DNA of 47,470 bases. Origin: Alphaproteobacteria bacterium (GTDB taxonomy: Bacteria > Pseudomonadota > Alphaproteobacteria > DSM-16000 > Inquilinaceae). Below the pieces are notes generated by a model that had not been told where the DNA came from, made no database searches, and worked only from the letters and a program-made list of their open reading frames with translations. This document shows, one piece after another, positions 24,930 through 33,305 of this stretch (its first letter is position 1; every line of letters starts with the position of its first letter). The stretch spans positions 1-47,470 of the forward strand of contig JANQIX010000005.1 of the NCBI GenBank assembly GCA_028281925.1, read 5' to 3'. The position numbers were made by a program, and so were the translations under genes.

Positions 24930-26426
24930 ATGCCCCAGGTTCTGCACCATTTCGTCGACGGCGAGCGGCGCGAAGGGACAAGCGGCCGGTTCGGGGATGT
25001 CTTCAATCCCGCAACCGGCGAGCTGCAGGCCCAGGTGCCGTTTGCCGCGAAGGCGGAGGTGGAGCAGGCGATCGCTGCTGCAGCGGCCGCTTTCCCCGGC
25101 TGGGCGGCGACACCGACGCTGGTGCGCGCCCGCGTGCTGTTCAAGTTCAAAGAGCTGATGGAACGGCACCTGAACGAGCTGATCGAACTGGTGATCACCG
25201 AGCACGGCAAGGTGCTGGAGGATGCCCGCGGCGAGCTGACCCGAGCGATGGAAGTGGTGGAGTTCGCCTGCGGCATCCCGCATCTCTTGAAGGGCGAGTT
25301 CTCGGAAAATGTCGGCCGCAGCATCGACAGTTGGTCGGTGCGCCAGCCGGTCGGCGTCTGCGCCGGCATTACACCGTTCAACTTCCCCGCCATGGTGCCG
25401 GCCTGGATGTGGCCGGTGGCGATCGCCTGCGGCAACACATTCGTCCTGAAGCCGTCGGAAAAGGATCCGTCGTGCTCGCTGCGCGTGGCGGAACTGCTGA
25501 AGGAAGCCGGGCTGCCGAACGGCGTCTTCAACGTGGTCAACGGCGACAAAGAGGTAGTCGATACGCTGCTGACGGACCCGCGCATCGGTGCCATCAGCTT
25601 CGTCGGCTCCACCCCCGTGGCCCGGTATGTCTATACGACCGGCTGCGCCAACGGCAAACGCGTGCAGGCCCTGGCCGGCGCCAAGAACCACATGATCGTG
25701 ATGCCGGACGCCGACATGACGCAGGCAACGGATGCGTTGATGGGTGCGGCTTACGGCTCGGCCGGCGAACGCTGCATGGCGGTCTCCGTCGCCGTGGCTG
25801 TCGACGGCGCGGGCGACGCGCTGATGCGCCATCTGGTGCCGCGCGTGCAGTCGCTGAAGGTCGGCCCCGGGCTGGACCCGGTCTCAGAAATGGGACCGCT
25901 GATCACGGCCGAGCACCGGGCCAAAGTGTCCGGCTATGTGGACATGGGCGTGACGGAGGGGGCCGACCTGGTGGTCGACGGCCGCGAGCTCCGGCTGCAG
26001 GGTTATGAGAACGGCTTCTTCCTGGGCGGCTGCCTGTTCGACAATGTCCGCCCCGACATGCGCATCTATCAGGACGAGATCTTCGGCCCCGTCCTGTGCG
26101 TCGTGCGCACGCCGGATTTCGAGACGGCGCTGGATCTGACCAACGCACACCAGTTCGGCAATGGCGCCGCCGTGTTCACCCGGGATGGCGATACGGCCAG
26201 AGAATTCACAAACCGTGTCGAGGCCGGAATGGTTGGCGTCAATGTCGCGATCCCGGTGCCGCTGGCTTTCCACAGCTTCGGCGGCTGGAAGCAGTCGCTG
26301 TTCGGCGACCACCACATTCATGGGCCCGACGGCGTGCATTTCTACACGCGGCTGAAGACGACGACGGCCCGGTGGCCGTCGGGCATCCGCACAGGCGCCA
26401 GCTTCTCCATGCCGACGATGGGCTGA
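24930..26426 (+). CDS. mmsA: CoA-acylating methylmalonate-semialdehyde dehydrogenase
   Basis: A 498-aa aldehyde dehydrogenase of the MmsA/IolA branch, which converts (methyl)malonate semialdehyde to propionyl-/acetyl-CoA with loss of CO2 in valine, beta-alanine and inositol breakdown. Features: GVCAGITPFNFPAMVP with the family's NFP motif, FVLKPSEKDPSCSLR, the NAD site FVGSTPVARYVY, the catalytic cysteine in YGSAGERCMAVS, and PVPLAFHSFGGWKQSLFGDHHIHGPDGVHFYTR near the C-terminus, diagnostic for MmsA. ATG at 24930 is preceded by GGGAGAA. It follows trpB2 by 113 bases and is 44 bases before the hydroxyacid dehydrogenase. Confidence 0.94.
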   Translation: MPQVLHHFVDGERREGTSGRFGDVFNPATGELQAQVPFAAKAEVEQAIAAAAAAFPGWAATPTLVRARVLFKFKELMERHLNELIELVITEHGKVLEDARGELTRAMEVVEFACGIPHLLKGEFSENVGRSIDSWSVRQPVGVCAGITPFNFPAMVPAWMWPVAIACGNTFVLKPSEKDPSCSLRVAELLKEAGLPNGVFNVVNGDKEVVDTLLTDPRIGAISFVGSTPVARYVYTTGCANGKRVQALAGAKNHMIVMPDADMTQATDALMGAAYGSAGERCMAVSVAVAVDGAGDALMRHLVPRVQSLKVGPGLDPVSEMGPLITAEHRAKVSGYVDMGVTEGADLVVDGRELRLQGYENGFFLGGCLFDNVRPDMRIYQDEIFGPVLCVVRTPDFETALDLTNAHQFGNGAAVFTRDGDTAREFTNRVEAGMVGVNVAIPVPLAFHSFGGWKQSLFGDHHIHGPDGVHFYTRLKTTTARWPSGIRTGASFSMPTMG

Positions 26427-26470
26427 AGGCGTCGCGTGCGACCTTGAAAGGCAGACAAGGACAAGAGGGT

Positions 26471-27370
26471 ATGAGCAAACGGATCGGTTTCATCGGTGTC
26501 GGCCTGATGGGCCATGGCATGGCCAAGAACCTGGTGGCAAAGGGCTTCTCAGTGACGGTTCTCGGCCACCGCAACCGCGCGCCGGTGGAGAACCTGGTCT
26601 CTCAGGGTGCGACGGAGGGGACGACGCCGCGAGCCCTGGCCGAGGCGAACGACATCGTCTTTCTCTGCGTCACCGGAACGCCTCAGGTCGAGGGGCTGAT
26701 CTACGGCGACGATGGCATCCTGGCCGGGGCGCATGAGGGCCTGGCGGTCGTCGACACCTCCACGGCCGAGCCCGATTCTACCGCCCGCATTGCCGCCGAC
26801 TTGGCGGCGAAGGGTGCGCACATGGTCGACGCCCCGCTGGCACGCACGCCGGTCGAGGCTGAGCAGGGGCGGCTGAACACCATGGTCGGCGCATCCGACG
26901 CGGTCTTCGCTGCCGTCCGTCCGGCGCTGGAGGCGTTCTGCGAGAACATCTTCCACGTCGGCGGCGTCGGCGCCGGACACAAGATGAAGCTCCTGAACAA
27001 CTTTCTGGCCATGGGCCACGCGATGCTGGTGGCGGAAGCCTTCTGCGCCGGCAAGGCCGCCGGGATAGACATGCGCAAGTTCTACGACTTGGTCTCTGCC
27101 GGTGGCGCGAATAGTGCCATCTTTCAGATGATCATGCCCAAGGCGCTGGAAGGCGACCTGACGGGCCTGCAATTCGCCCTGAAGAACGGCCGCAAGGACA
27201 TCCGCTACTACCGGACCATGACCCAGAGCCTTGGCCTGACCGGCTCTGCCGGCGATGCCGTCCACCAGGCTCTGGCGCAGGCCGATAATCTCGGCTTCGG
27301 TGACAAATTCGTCCCCTCGCTGATCGAAGCGCAGGAGAAGCTGAACGACATCAAGCTCGTCGACCGATAG
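26471..27370 (+). CDS. 3-Hydroxyisobutyrate dehydrogenase-family oxidoreductase
   Basis: A 299-aa beta-hydroxyacid dehydrogenase. IGFIGVGLMGHGMAKNL is the Rossmann NAD(P) motif; DAPLARTPVEAEQGRLNTMVGA is the substrate loop (usual DAPVSGG, here DAPLARTP); GAGHKMKLLNNFL carries the catalytic Lys. The family oxidises 3-hydroxyisobutyrate, tartronate semialdehyde (reverse) and related 3-hydroxyacids. It follows mmsA by 44 bases; in valine breakdown the two act consecutively (3-hydroxyisobutyrate to methylmalonate semialdehyde to propionyl-CoA), so this pairing fits. The altered substrate loop leaves the true substrate open. ATG at 26471 has GAGG 3-6 bases before it. Confidence 0.88.
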   Translation: MSKRIGFIGVGLMGHGMAKNLVAKGFSVTVLGHRNRAPVENLVSQGATEGTTPRALAEANDIVFLCVTGTPQVEGLIYGDDGILAGAHEGLAVVDTSTAEPDSTARIAADLAAKGAHMVDAPLARTPVEAEQGRLNTMVGASDAVFAAVRPALEAFCENIFHVGGVGAGHKMKLLNNFLAMGHAMLVAEAFCAGKAAGIDMRKFYDLVSAGGANSAIFQMIMPKALEGDLTGLQFALKNGRKDIRYYRTMTQSLGLTGSAGDAVHQALAQADNLGFGDKFVPSLIEAQEKLNDIKLVDR

Positions 27371-27411
27371 AGCAAGATGACATCAAGTGGCTAGATCCTG
27401 ATCCGTTTACG

Positions 27412-27434
27412 CCGATCCGACGTCGTCGGATCGG
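27412..27434 (+). terminator. 23-bp perfect palindrome after the hydroxyacid dehydrogenase gene
   Basis: CCGATCCGACG (27412-27422), a single T, and CGTCGGATCGG (27424-27434) make a perfect 11-bp-arm inverted repeat 42 bases after the stop codon. With a G+C-rich stem it is a likely terminator for trpB2-mmsA, though only ACTCTAG follows and there is no T-run. Confidence 0.55.
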
Positions 27435-27611
27435 ACTCTAGCGGCCCGGTGGCCCGGGTTTGCATCGGCGGGGCGAGCGTCTGCGGCTTGGGTGGCACTC
27501 TGGGCTCTCCGTTGCGCCCACCGAGGCTGAACGCGGGGCATCCCGCCCAGCCAATCGGATTTCATTGCACAGCCACTGATTTTCCTTTTCGGTCGATGAT
27601 CATCACAAATT

Positions 27612-27665
27612 AAAGTACATTTTATGCACTTTGAATAGACGCAGCGCAGTGTACAATCGCTGCGT
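27612..27665 (+). promoter_or_regulatory. Promoter-like element with two dyads
   Basis: First dyad: AAAGT-a-CAT, TTT, ATG-c-ACTTT, a 21-bp imperfect palindrome (27612-27632). Second: ACGCAGCG (27639-27646) and CGCTGCGT (27658-27665), a perfect 8-bp inverted repeat. Between its arms lies TACAAT (27652-27657), a -10 match of 5/6, with TTGAAT (27631-27636) 15 bases upstream as a poor -35. If TACAAT is the -10, the second dyad would straddle it as an operator. The sequence supports regulated transcription of the lipoprotein and hydrolase genes; the factor is unknown. Confidence 0.45.
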
Positions 27666-27825
27666 CGACTTGCAGACTGCAGACATCGTGGATACGATGA
27701 CTCGCGTCGGATTGGCGATCCATGGACTGCGGGCGGAAACAATGCATCTGAGGGACCCCAACTGCCGACCGACCTGTGTTGCCCTTTTCCATCGAATAGT
27801 TTCTGAGCCGGTGGAAAACTATTTG

Positions 27826-28698
27826 GTGAGATCTGTTCTTGTATCTCTTCTTGTTCTAGCGTCTGCCTGCACACAGGAACTGCCAGTTCGGGAGCTGCGC
27901 GCCTACGGCGCTGCGGTCGAAGAGGCAAGAAAGGCGGCCGACGAAATTCTCGACGACTATGCGCTAGTTGAGATCCCGCTTGAGTCCGAATTCGACACAA
28001 TCGAAGCGGATCCGTTACTCTCGCTAACCACGTTCTCGACAGAAGACGCGCTGGCGGCATTCTATCGCGACCAGAACGACGGCGACCCGCCGGACACGGC
28101 GCTGCGGCGCGAAATCTTCCGGTCGATCGAAGCCTACAACCTGGTGCTGATCGATTTGGCCGAGGGCCGCCCGGTCGAGGAGCTCGCCTCGGAGTACGAG
28201 GCGCTGGGCGAAAGCCTTCTGGTGATCGCGGCTCAGGCGGCCGTAGTCAGCACCGGTGGTCTTGGCGCCGGCCTCGGCGCCCTGCAGTCCGTGCTGGAGG
28301 TGATCGAGCAGGAACGGTCGCGCGCGAACGCCGTCGCGCTATGGCTGGAGGGGAGCCCCACGGTCCTCGCCATGATCGATTACCTGCAACTGGAAGCGGC
28401 GCCGATGTTCGAGGTGATCACCGAGGAGCTCCTGGTGGCGCTGCTCTCGGTCGATCCGAGCGATGTGGAACGCCAGCAGCAGCTGGAGGCACGCCTCGTC
28501 GAGTATCAACGGGTGTTCACCGAGTATGTCGGGTTGCTGGAGCATGTGAGGTTGGCGATCGACGAGGTCGACGCCGCGGTCGCGGCCGGCGCCACGACGG
28601 GCGCGGCCGTGGACAGGCTGCGGGACCGGGCAGTCGACATCAGGGAAACGGTCAAGACGATCCGCGAAGCTTTTGCCCGGATGCGCACGGCACCCTAG
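27826..28698 (+). CDS. Putative lipoprotein, unknown function
   Basis: From the GTG at 27826 the product (290 aa) begins MRSVLVSLLVLASAC, a lipoprotein signal with the lipid-modified Cys at residue 15, followed by a helical mature region. A GGTGGAAA element lies about 10 bases before it; TTG at 27823 is an equal alternative. Most of the protein is long alpha helix (for example LLVIAAQAAVV, LEVIEQERSRANAVALWLE and LEARLVEYQRVFTEYVGLLEHVRLAIDEVDAAV), with coiled-coil character at the C-terminus and a Gly-rich break (STGGLGAGLGAL). No catalytic motif. It is 32 bases upstream of the multidomain hydrolase and probably shares its transcript. It may anchor or control that enzyme; unproven. Confidence 0.6.
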   Translation: MRSVLVSLLVLASACTQELPVRELRAYGAAVEEARKAADEILDDYALVEIPLESEFDTIEADPLLSLTTFSTEDALAAFYRDQNDGDPPDTALRREIFRSIEAYNLVLIDLAEGRPVEELASEYEALGESLLVIAAQAAVVSTGGLGAGLGALQSVLEVIEQERSRANAVALWLEGSPTVLAMIDYLQLEAAPMFEVITEELLVALLSVDPSDVERQQQLEARLVEYQRVFTEYVGLLEHVRLAIDEVDAAVAAGATTGAAVDRLRDRAVDIRETVKTIREAFARMRTAP

Positions 28699-28730
28699 CC
28701 GCGTCCGGCTGCATTGAAGCGGGGGAGACC

Positions 28731-31295
28731 ATGCCAACGGCACAGCAAGTTCGCGCCCAGGTAAACGCTGCGATCAAGACGGTTTCGCGAGAGATCAGCC
28801 AGGCCACGTCCCAGGCGGCGAAGAACACGCTGAAGCAGAGCCTGCGGGAGCTGATCCAGCTTCGTGCTCAGGTGGCCCGGGCGCAGATCGCGTCGAACAG
28901 CGAAGCCCTCAGGCAACTGAAGCAGAGGCTGGACGCCGCCGTGACGCGAGCGCGCCAGGCGCAGCTAAGCCACACCGTCGGCCGGATCGGACAGATCGCC
29001 GATGCGGTTGATACGATCGTCAGCGGCGGATCCGGCACAGGGACGACAACGACCGGGACAACGACGGGTACCACGACGACGCCCCCGGACACGACGGCAG
29101 ATACCTCAACGACGCCTTCGACGGACACGACAACATCCACGCCACCCGACACGACCTCAACCCCGCCAACCGACACGACCACGACCCCACCAACCGACGT
29201 CACAGACACCACCTCTACAGACACGACATCGGCGGACACCACACCGACCGACACGACCCCGGCAGATGACACCTCGACAACGACGGGAGACACGGCCGCG
29301 ACGACGCCTACCGACACGACCACCGATGCCGTGGTGGTCGACGACGACGACGACAGGCTAACCCAGCCGCCGGCGGTGGACGGCCTTCCGCCGCCCGATG
29401 CCGACGAACCCGACGATACCGTCTCGGCAGCGTCGACGGAGGAATACTGGTATGCGGATGAGAGGGAGGATCTTCTGGCTGCGGCGACCGACCGCCTGAC
29501 GGATCCCCCGCCGCCGTCCGACCCGACCGAACACCCCCAGTGGGCCGTCGACGCCTGGTCGCCGGATTACAGCCATCTTGCCCGGCCGCCGTCCGACGAG
29601 CCCTTCCGCTTTGCCGGCGCAGACTTGGCCCTGCTCTGCGAGCTGAATTCCTTCGATGTCGATTTCGGCCAGGATGAGGTGCTGTTCGGCCTGCGTGGCT
29701 GCACCATTGCCGGCGGCACCGGCGGAACATTGCGCCCAGAGGTGCTGCTGCAGGAGGCCGTGCCCAACCATCGCGACCTCCGTTGCGTGATCGGCGTCTG
29801 GAAGCGATCTACAGGCCAAGTCGCGGTGTTCAACGGCTCCACCGTGCCGAACCCGACGGGCATGAAGCGGCAGTTCGCCTTCGGCAACACTGAGCGCCGA
29901 TGCAACATGCTGCCCACTGGCCGCTACAAGTACATCGTCGGCAACCACAAGGCCGTGCCCAACGCGTTCCGTCTGGAACAGGAGGTGATGGTCATCCGGT
30001 CGCATGACGACCTGATGTACGAGATCAGCGACTTCTGGGACCGCTGCACGCCAGGCGACAACATTCACCCGGCTTGGTCTTCGTCTGAAGCCAAGTTCTC
30101 GTCTTTCGGCTGCCAGACCGTGAGCGGCGCGCACAGTGCCAGGAACGGGCACACCGGCGAATGGGCGACCTTTCGCGCCTGTGCCGGCCTGAGCACCAGC
30201 GGTGAGGAACGGCGCGGCCACGACTATGTCTACATCCTGCTGACCGGGCGGGAGGCGCATTATGCCCGCTTCCTGAACGACAGCGGCAAGGCCGCCTTTC
30301 CCGTGGAAAATGCGGCCATCAGACGGCTTCGTTTCGGTTCCGGCTCGAACGGCACCGAAACTCAACGCCAGCCGGTGCGAGAGCTGCAGAAGGCCCTTGG
30401 CCTCAGCGGACCGGACGGCGCCCTCGGCCCGACCACGGCCCAGGCCCTGGTGGCCAAGCAGAAAGAGCTGCGCGGCTTCGCCGACGGCATCGTCACGCCG
30501 CTCTTGGCCTCCGACCTCGGCATGTTCATGGGCCCGCCGCCGCAGATTGACGACGCCGCCGACCCCAGCACCGTCGGCCCGCTGACGCGGGCCTCAGGCG
30601 ATCCGCTGCCGCCGGCACCGGGCCTCGTCGCCAGTACGGACGGCCGGGCCGACCCGGACTCGCTGCAGATCAGCGAGACGGCCGTCTTCACCTTCATGCT
30701 GGGCAATGAGTCCTTCTATGCCTACCAGTACTTCATGCCGGAAGGCGACACGATCGGCTATGGCCATCTGATCAACAGTCAGGATGGCGATCGCTTCCGA
30801 GACGGGCTGACCGAAGATGAAGCCTTCGCCTTGTTCCACGAAGACATGGACTTCTTCGTCGGCGTGATCCGCCGCAGTATCGAGGTGCCCATCACGCAGG
30901 GGCAGTTCGATGCCCTGGCGTCGCTGACGGCCAATGTGGGCCATGTTCCGAAATCCGTCCGCGCGCTGATCAATGAGGAGGATTTCGCCGCTGCCGCCGA
31001 ACAGTTCCGGCGCTTCGTGAAGGATGTCACCGGGACGGTCCTGCCCGGGCTGGTGCGCCGGCGGGACATGGAGGCGCATCTGTTCCTCACCGGCCGGTAC
31101 CCCAACAACAGCCTCTCAGGCAGCCGGGTGATGAGCCGGCAGGAGCTGCAGGACCGCCACCTGCGCCAGATCGAGCGACTGTTTCCCGACCGCCTTGGCG
31201 AACCGCACCGGAGCCCGACCCGGGACCTGCAGCGCCACCAGGCGGCATCGGCCTATAAGCGGATGACGGGCAAGACGCTGCCAGGGGCCGCCTGA
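28731..31295 (+). CDS. 854-aa multidomain wall hydrolase: coiled coil, Thr/Pro linker, Cys-hydrolase-like domain, PG-binding, GH24 lysozyme
   Basis: Residues 1-95 are coiled coil; 101-205 are Thr/Pro/Asp-rich, ending in VVVDDDDD. Residues about 290-520 have an L,D-transpeptidase-like look: LPTGRYKYIVGNH, then DNIHPAW followed by SSFGCQTVSG (His446, Ser458, Cys461), as in H ... SxGC enzymes. Residues 548-597 resemble PG_binding_1 (LQKALGLSGPDGALGPTTAQAL). Residues 650-790 are a GH24 phage-type lysozyme: GNESFYAY (Glu660), EGDTIGYGH (Thr674), QFDALASLTANVG and LPGLVRRRDMEAHLFLTG. The Asp usually about nine residues after the Glu is not evident. There is no signal peptide. GGGGGAG precedes the ATG. 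Function inferred: peptidoglycan cleavage, possibly as an effector or released lysin. Confidence 0.75.
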   Translation: MPTAQQVRAQVNAAIKTVSREISQATSQAAKNTLKQSLRELIQLRAQVARAQIASNSEALRQLKQRLDAAVTRARQAQLSHTVGRIGQIADAVDTIVSGGSGTGTTTTGTTTGTTTTPPDTTADTSTTPSTDTTTSTPPDTTSTPPTDTTTTPPTDVTDTTSTDTTSADTTPTDTTPADDTSTTTGDTAATTPTDTTTDAVVVDDDDDRLTQPPAVDGLPPPDADEPDDTVSAASTEEYWYADEREDLLAAATDRLTDPPPPSDPTEHPQWAVDAWSPDYSHLARPPSDEPFRFAGADLALLCELNSFDVDFGQDEVLFGLRGCTIAGGTGGTLRPEVLLQEAVPNHRDLRCVIGVWKRSTGQVAVFNGSTVPNPTGMKRQFAFGNTERRCNMLPTGRYKYIVGNHKAVPNAFRLEQEVMVIRSHDDLMYEISDFWDRCTPGDNIHPAWSSSEAKFSSFGCQTVSGAHSARNGHTGEWATFRACAGLSTSGEERRGHDYVYILLTGREAHYARFLNDSGKAAFPVENAAIRRLRFGSGSNGTETQRQPVRELQKALGLSGPDGALGPTTAQALVAKQKELRGFADGIVTPLLASDLGMFMGPPPQIDDAADPSTVGPLTRASGDPLPPAPGLVASTDGRADPDSLQISETAVFTFMLGNESFYAYQYFMPEGDTIGYGHLINSQDGDRFRDGLTEDEAFALFHEDMDFFVGVIRRSIEVPITQGQFDALASLTANVGHVPKSVRALINEEDFAAAAEQFRRFVKDVTGTVLPGLVRRRDMEAHLFLTGRYPNNSLSGSRVMSRQELQDRHLRQIERLFPDRLGEPHRSPTRDLQRHQAASAYKRMTGKTLPGAA
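29031..29330 (+). repeat. Low-complexity Thr/Pro/Asp coding tract
   Basis: About 100 codons rich in ACG/ACC (Thr) with Pro, Asp and Ser, in degenerate units such as TPPDTTS, TPPTDTT and TPTDTTPA. It encodes a flexible, probably extended linker between the coiled coil and the enzymatic domains. Length variation between strains would be expected. Confidence 0.85.
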
Positions 31296-31322
31296 GCGCC
31301 CGCGGCAGCGGATGGCCGCCGA

Positions 31323-32252
31323 TCAATATCCCGCGGCCCGGTCGATCGCGCCAATCGGTGTCTCACCGTTCAAGTAACGGCGAATGTCGGCGGCCAGCGC
31401 CTCCGCACCGCTTTGCGGATCGGACAGGCTGGCGACATGCGGCGTGACCGTGACCTTGGGGTGCGTCCAGAACGCGCTGGTCTTCGGTAGCGGCTCAGTC
31501 TCGAAGGCGTCGAGCACGGCGCCGGACAGCCGCCCGTCATCCAGGGCCGCCAGCAGATCGGCTTCGATCACCAGTTCACCGCGGGCGGCGTTGACAAAGA
31601 AGGCCCCACGCTTCAGCCGGGTCAACAGCCTTGCATCCACAAGGCCCCGCGTGCGCTCCGTCGCTGGCAACAGGCAGACCAGCGCATCAGCCTCCGCCAG
31701 CAGCCGCGGCAGGGCATCAGCGCCGTGCAGAACTTCGATGCCGTCGACCGATCGGGGCCGTCGGGTCCACGCCATGACGCGGAAGCCGATCGCGCTCAGG
31801 GTCCGCGCGACCGGTCCGCCCAGATGCCCCAGCCCCAACAGCCCGACCGTGGTTGCGCGAGCGTCCTTCGGCTGGTGCCGCCGCCACTGGCCGTTGCGCT
31901 GCTGGGCCGCGTACAGGCGGTGGTGCTGCGCATGGCCAAGGATCGCGGCGGCCACATATTCGGCCATACGCTCGCCCATCACAGGGTCGACCAGGCGAAG
32001 GATGCGCGCGCCCTGCGGCAGGTCCGACCCATGGACCAGGATATGATCCGTGCCAGCACCAAGCGAGCAGACCAGACGAAGATCCCTGCAGGCCCGGAAC
32101 AGGGCCGCGGGCGGCTTCCAGACCACGGCCAGTTCATGGTCCGCCGGTTGGCAGTCGGGCCATTGATCGAACCGGACCTCAGGCAGCGCGGCCGCGAGTG
32201 TGTCCAGCCATCGTTCGGCATTTTCCCACGGGGCGTGAAAGACCGCCCTCAT
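31323..32252 (-). CDS. D-2-hydroxyacid dehydrogenase, GhrA-like
   Basis: A 309-aa NAD(P)-dependent 2-hydroxyacid dehydrogenase like glyoxylate/hydroxypyruvate reductase A. Motifs: substrate-site SLGAGTDHIL, Rossmann GLLGLGHLGGPVARTLSAIG, AWTRRPRS, the catalytic Arg in FVNAARGELVIEADLL, Glu in DAFETEPLP and His in VTPHVASLS. It reduces a 2-oxoacid to a D-2-hydroxyacid or the reverse. Start ATG 32252 overlaps the stop of the regulator gene by ATGA, so the two are coupled and the enzyme probably belongs to the pathway controlled by that regulator. The identity of the substrate is not visible. Confidence 0.87.
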   Translation of the reverse strand: MRAVFHAPWENAERWLDTLAAALPEVRFDQWPDCQPADHELAVVWKPPAALFRACRDLRLVCSLGAGTDHILVHGSDLPQGARILRLVDPVMGERMAEYVAAAILGHAQHHRLYAAQQRNGQWRRHQPKDARATTVGLLGLGHLGGPVARTLSAIGFRVMAWTRRPRSVDGIEVLHGADALPRLLAEADALVCLLPATERTRGLVDARLLTRLKRGAFFVNAARGELVIEADLLAALDDGRLSGAVLDAFETEPLPKTSAFWTHPKVTVTPHVASLSDPQSGAEALAADIRRYLNGETPIGAIDRAAGY

Positions 32253-33175
32253 GGCGCGTGCCGCGGCTGGTGGACCATCGCATTGCTAAGATGCTGCGCC
32301 AACAGTTGAGCAGCCAGGCGGCGATCGTCTACTTTAAGCGCATCCAGGATGGCCAGATGCTCGTGACACCAGGTATTGACACGATCGAGGTCGGAAAAGT
32401 CGCGGTACTCCAGCAGCTGGCGGAGCCGAGTCTGCTGCGCGACCGCGGACCGGAAGAACGGATTGTTGCCGAAATCGGCGATCATTTCATGAAAGGCGGT
32501 ATTGATGCGGTATGCTTGACGCGCCATCGGCGGGGCGCGCGGCGTTTCCAGAAACCGCAAGTGATCTTCGCGGCAAAGCTGAATGCGCTGCGGATCGCCG
32601 GCAAAGGTCGGCAAAAGCGGAATCTGCGGCTCGATGGCCAACCGGAAGGCATAGCTGGCGTCGCTGGCAGATTTCGTGGCCAGCGCCGGGCTGAACCGCC
32701 AGCCCCCGCGCGTGCCTTCCACCACGCCTTCCTCTACCAGTTCCTCCAGCGCGTGCTGCGCCCGCCGGTGGCTGATGCCGTAGACATGGACCAGATCCGC
32801 CGGCCTGATCCGGTCGGGCAAGGCGTCGTCCAGACGGTCCATCGCGATGCGGTCGAACAGTGTGGCGCCATCGGGTATGGCCAGCTCAAGCAACGCCGGG
32901 TCCAGCTCCGCCGCCGGACGGGTCAGGAAATAGCCGCGATTGCGCTCCGCCTTCAGGATGCCCCGGTCGGACAGGGTTGCGAGCGCCTTGCGGATCGGCG
33001 TGCGCGACACGCCGAAAGCATCTACCAGTTCCCGCTCGATCACATGCGCACCCGCCGGCAGGTTCGCTTCGCGCAAATACGCGACGATGCGCCCCGTCAA
33101 GGGCAGGCGTTTGAGATCGCCATACCCTCTGCCGCCCGGCACCAGAGCCGGACGGCCGGTGTCCTGCACGAACAT
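32249..33175 (-). CDS. GntR/FadR-type regulator with two winged-helix domains
   Basis: A 308-aa regulator. Residues 25-85 form the first winged helix (RELVDAFGVSRTPIRKALATLSDRGIL, family-typical). Residues 105-163 look like a second one (LFDRIAMDRLDDALPDRIRPADLVHVYGISHRRAQHALEELVEEGVVEG, then RGGWRFSP). Residues 170-300 are FCD-like helices with FRLAIEPQIPLLP ... CREDHLRFLE ... HEMIADFGNNPFFRSAV ... HEHLAILDALKVDD, the acidic/His metal-site pattern. A double-winged-helix GntR is less common than the single form. It is divergent from the ABC-importer operon and overlaps the dehydrogenase gene by 4 bases; it likely senses a pathway intermediate. Confidence 0.88.
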   Translation of the reverse strand: MFVQDTGRPALVPGGRGYGDLKRLPLTGRIVAYLREANLPAGAHVIERELVDAFGVSRTPIRKALATLSDRGILKAERNRGYFLTRPAAELDPALLELAIPDGATLFDRIAMDRLDDALPDRIRPADLVHVYGISHRRAQHALEELVEEGVVEGTRGGWRFSPALATKSASDASYAFRLAIEPQIPLLPTFAGDPQRIQLCREDHLRFLETPRAPPMARQAYRINTAFHEMIADFGNNPFFRSAVAQQTRLRQLLEYRDFSDLDRVNTWCHEHLAILDALKVDDRRLAAQLLAQHLSNAMVHQPRHAP

Positions 33176-33305
33176 GGTGGCCCAACCCCGACAAAGTTAT
33201 TGTTCTGCTCTTACACTACGATACAATCATCCACAAGCCGAGGCACATCGGTCAGGGGAGAACCCGTCGCAGGCTGATGGCAGTCCAACAGAGGGGAGGC
33301 AGAAG
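33176..33305. promoter_or_regulatory. Divergent promoter region of GntR regulator and importer operon
   Basis: The 130-base gap holds an A+T-rich core (33195-33235). ATTGT and ACAAT form an inverted pair about 19 bases apart (33199-33227), with TACAAT at 33222-33227 as a good -10 for rightward transcription; a -35 is not clear. The core is the most likely operator for the regulator. The binding-protein gene has GGGGAGG about 8 bases before its ATG. Confidence 0.4.

Larger units (their letters stand above)
27371..27825. other. 455-base gap: terminator, then promoter region of the lipoprotein/hydrolase genes
   Basis: After the palindrome at 27412 the sequence is unremarkable to 27590, then turns A+T-rich around 27590-27640. 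Two dyads and a promoter-like element lie there and are listed on their own. An open frame continues through 27631-27825 ahead of the lipoprotein, but its sequence looks non-protein and it precedes the real signal peptide, so I exclude it. Confidence 0.4.

Noticed and set aside
27631..27825. N-terminal extension of the lipoprotein
   Set aside because: The extension has no domain likeness and stands before a clear lipoprotein signal; the dyads and promoter-like element lie within it.
29002..29361. Arg/Pro-rich frame on the plus strand and Val/Ser-rich frame on the minus strand
   Set aside because: Both are shadows of the Thr/Pro linker codons of the wall hydrolase.
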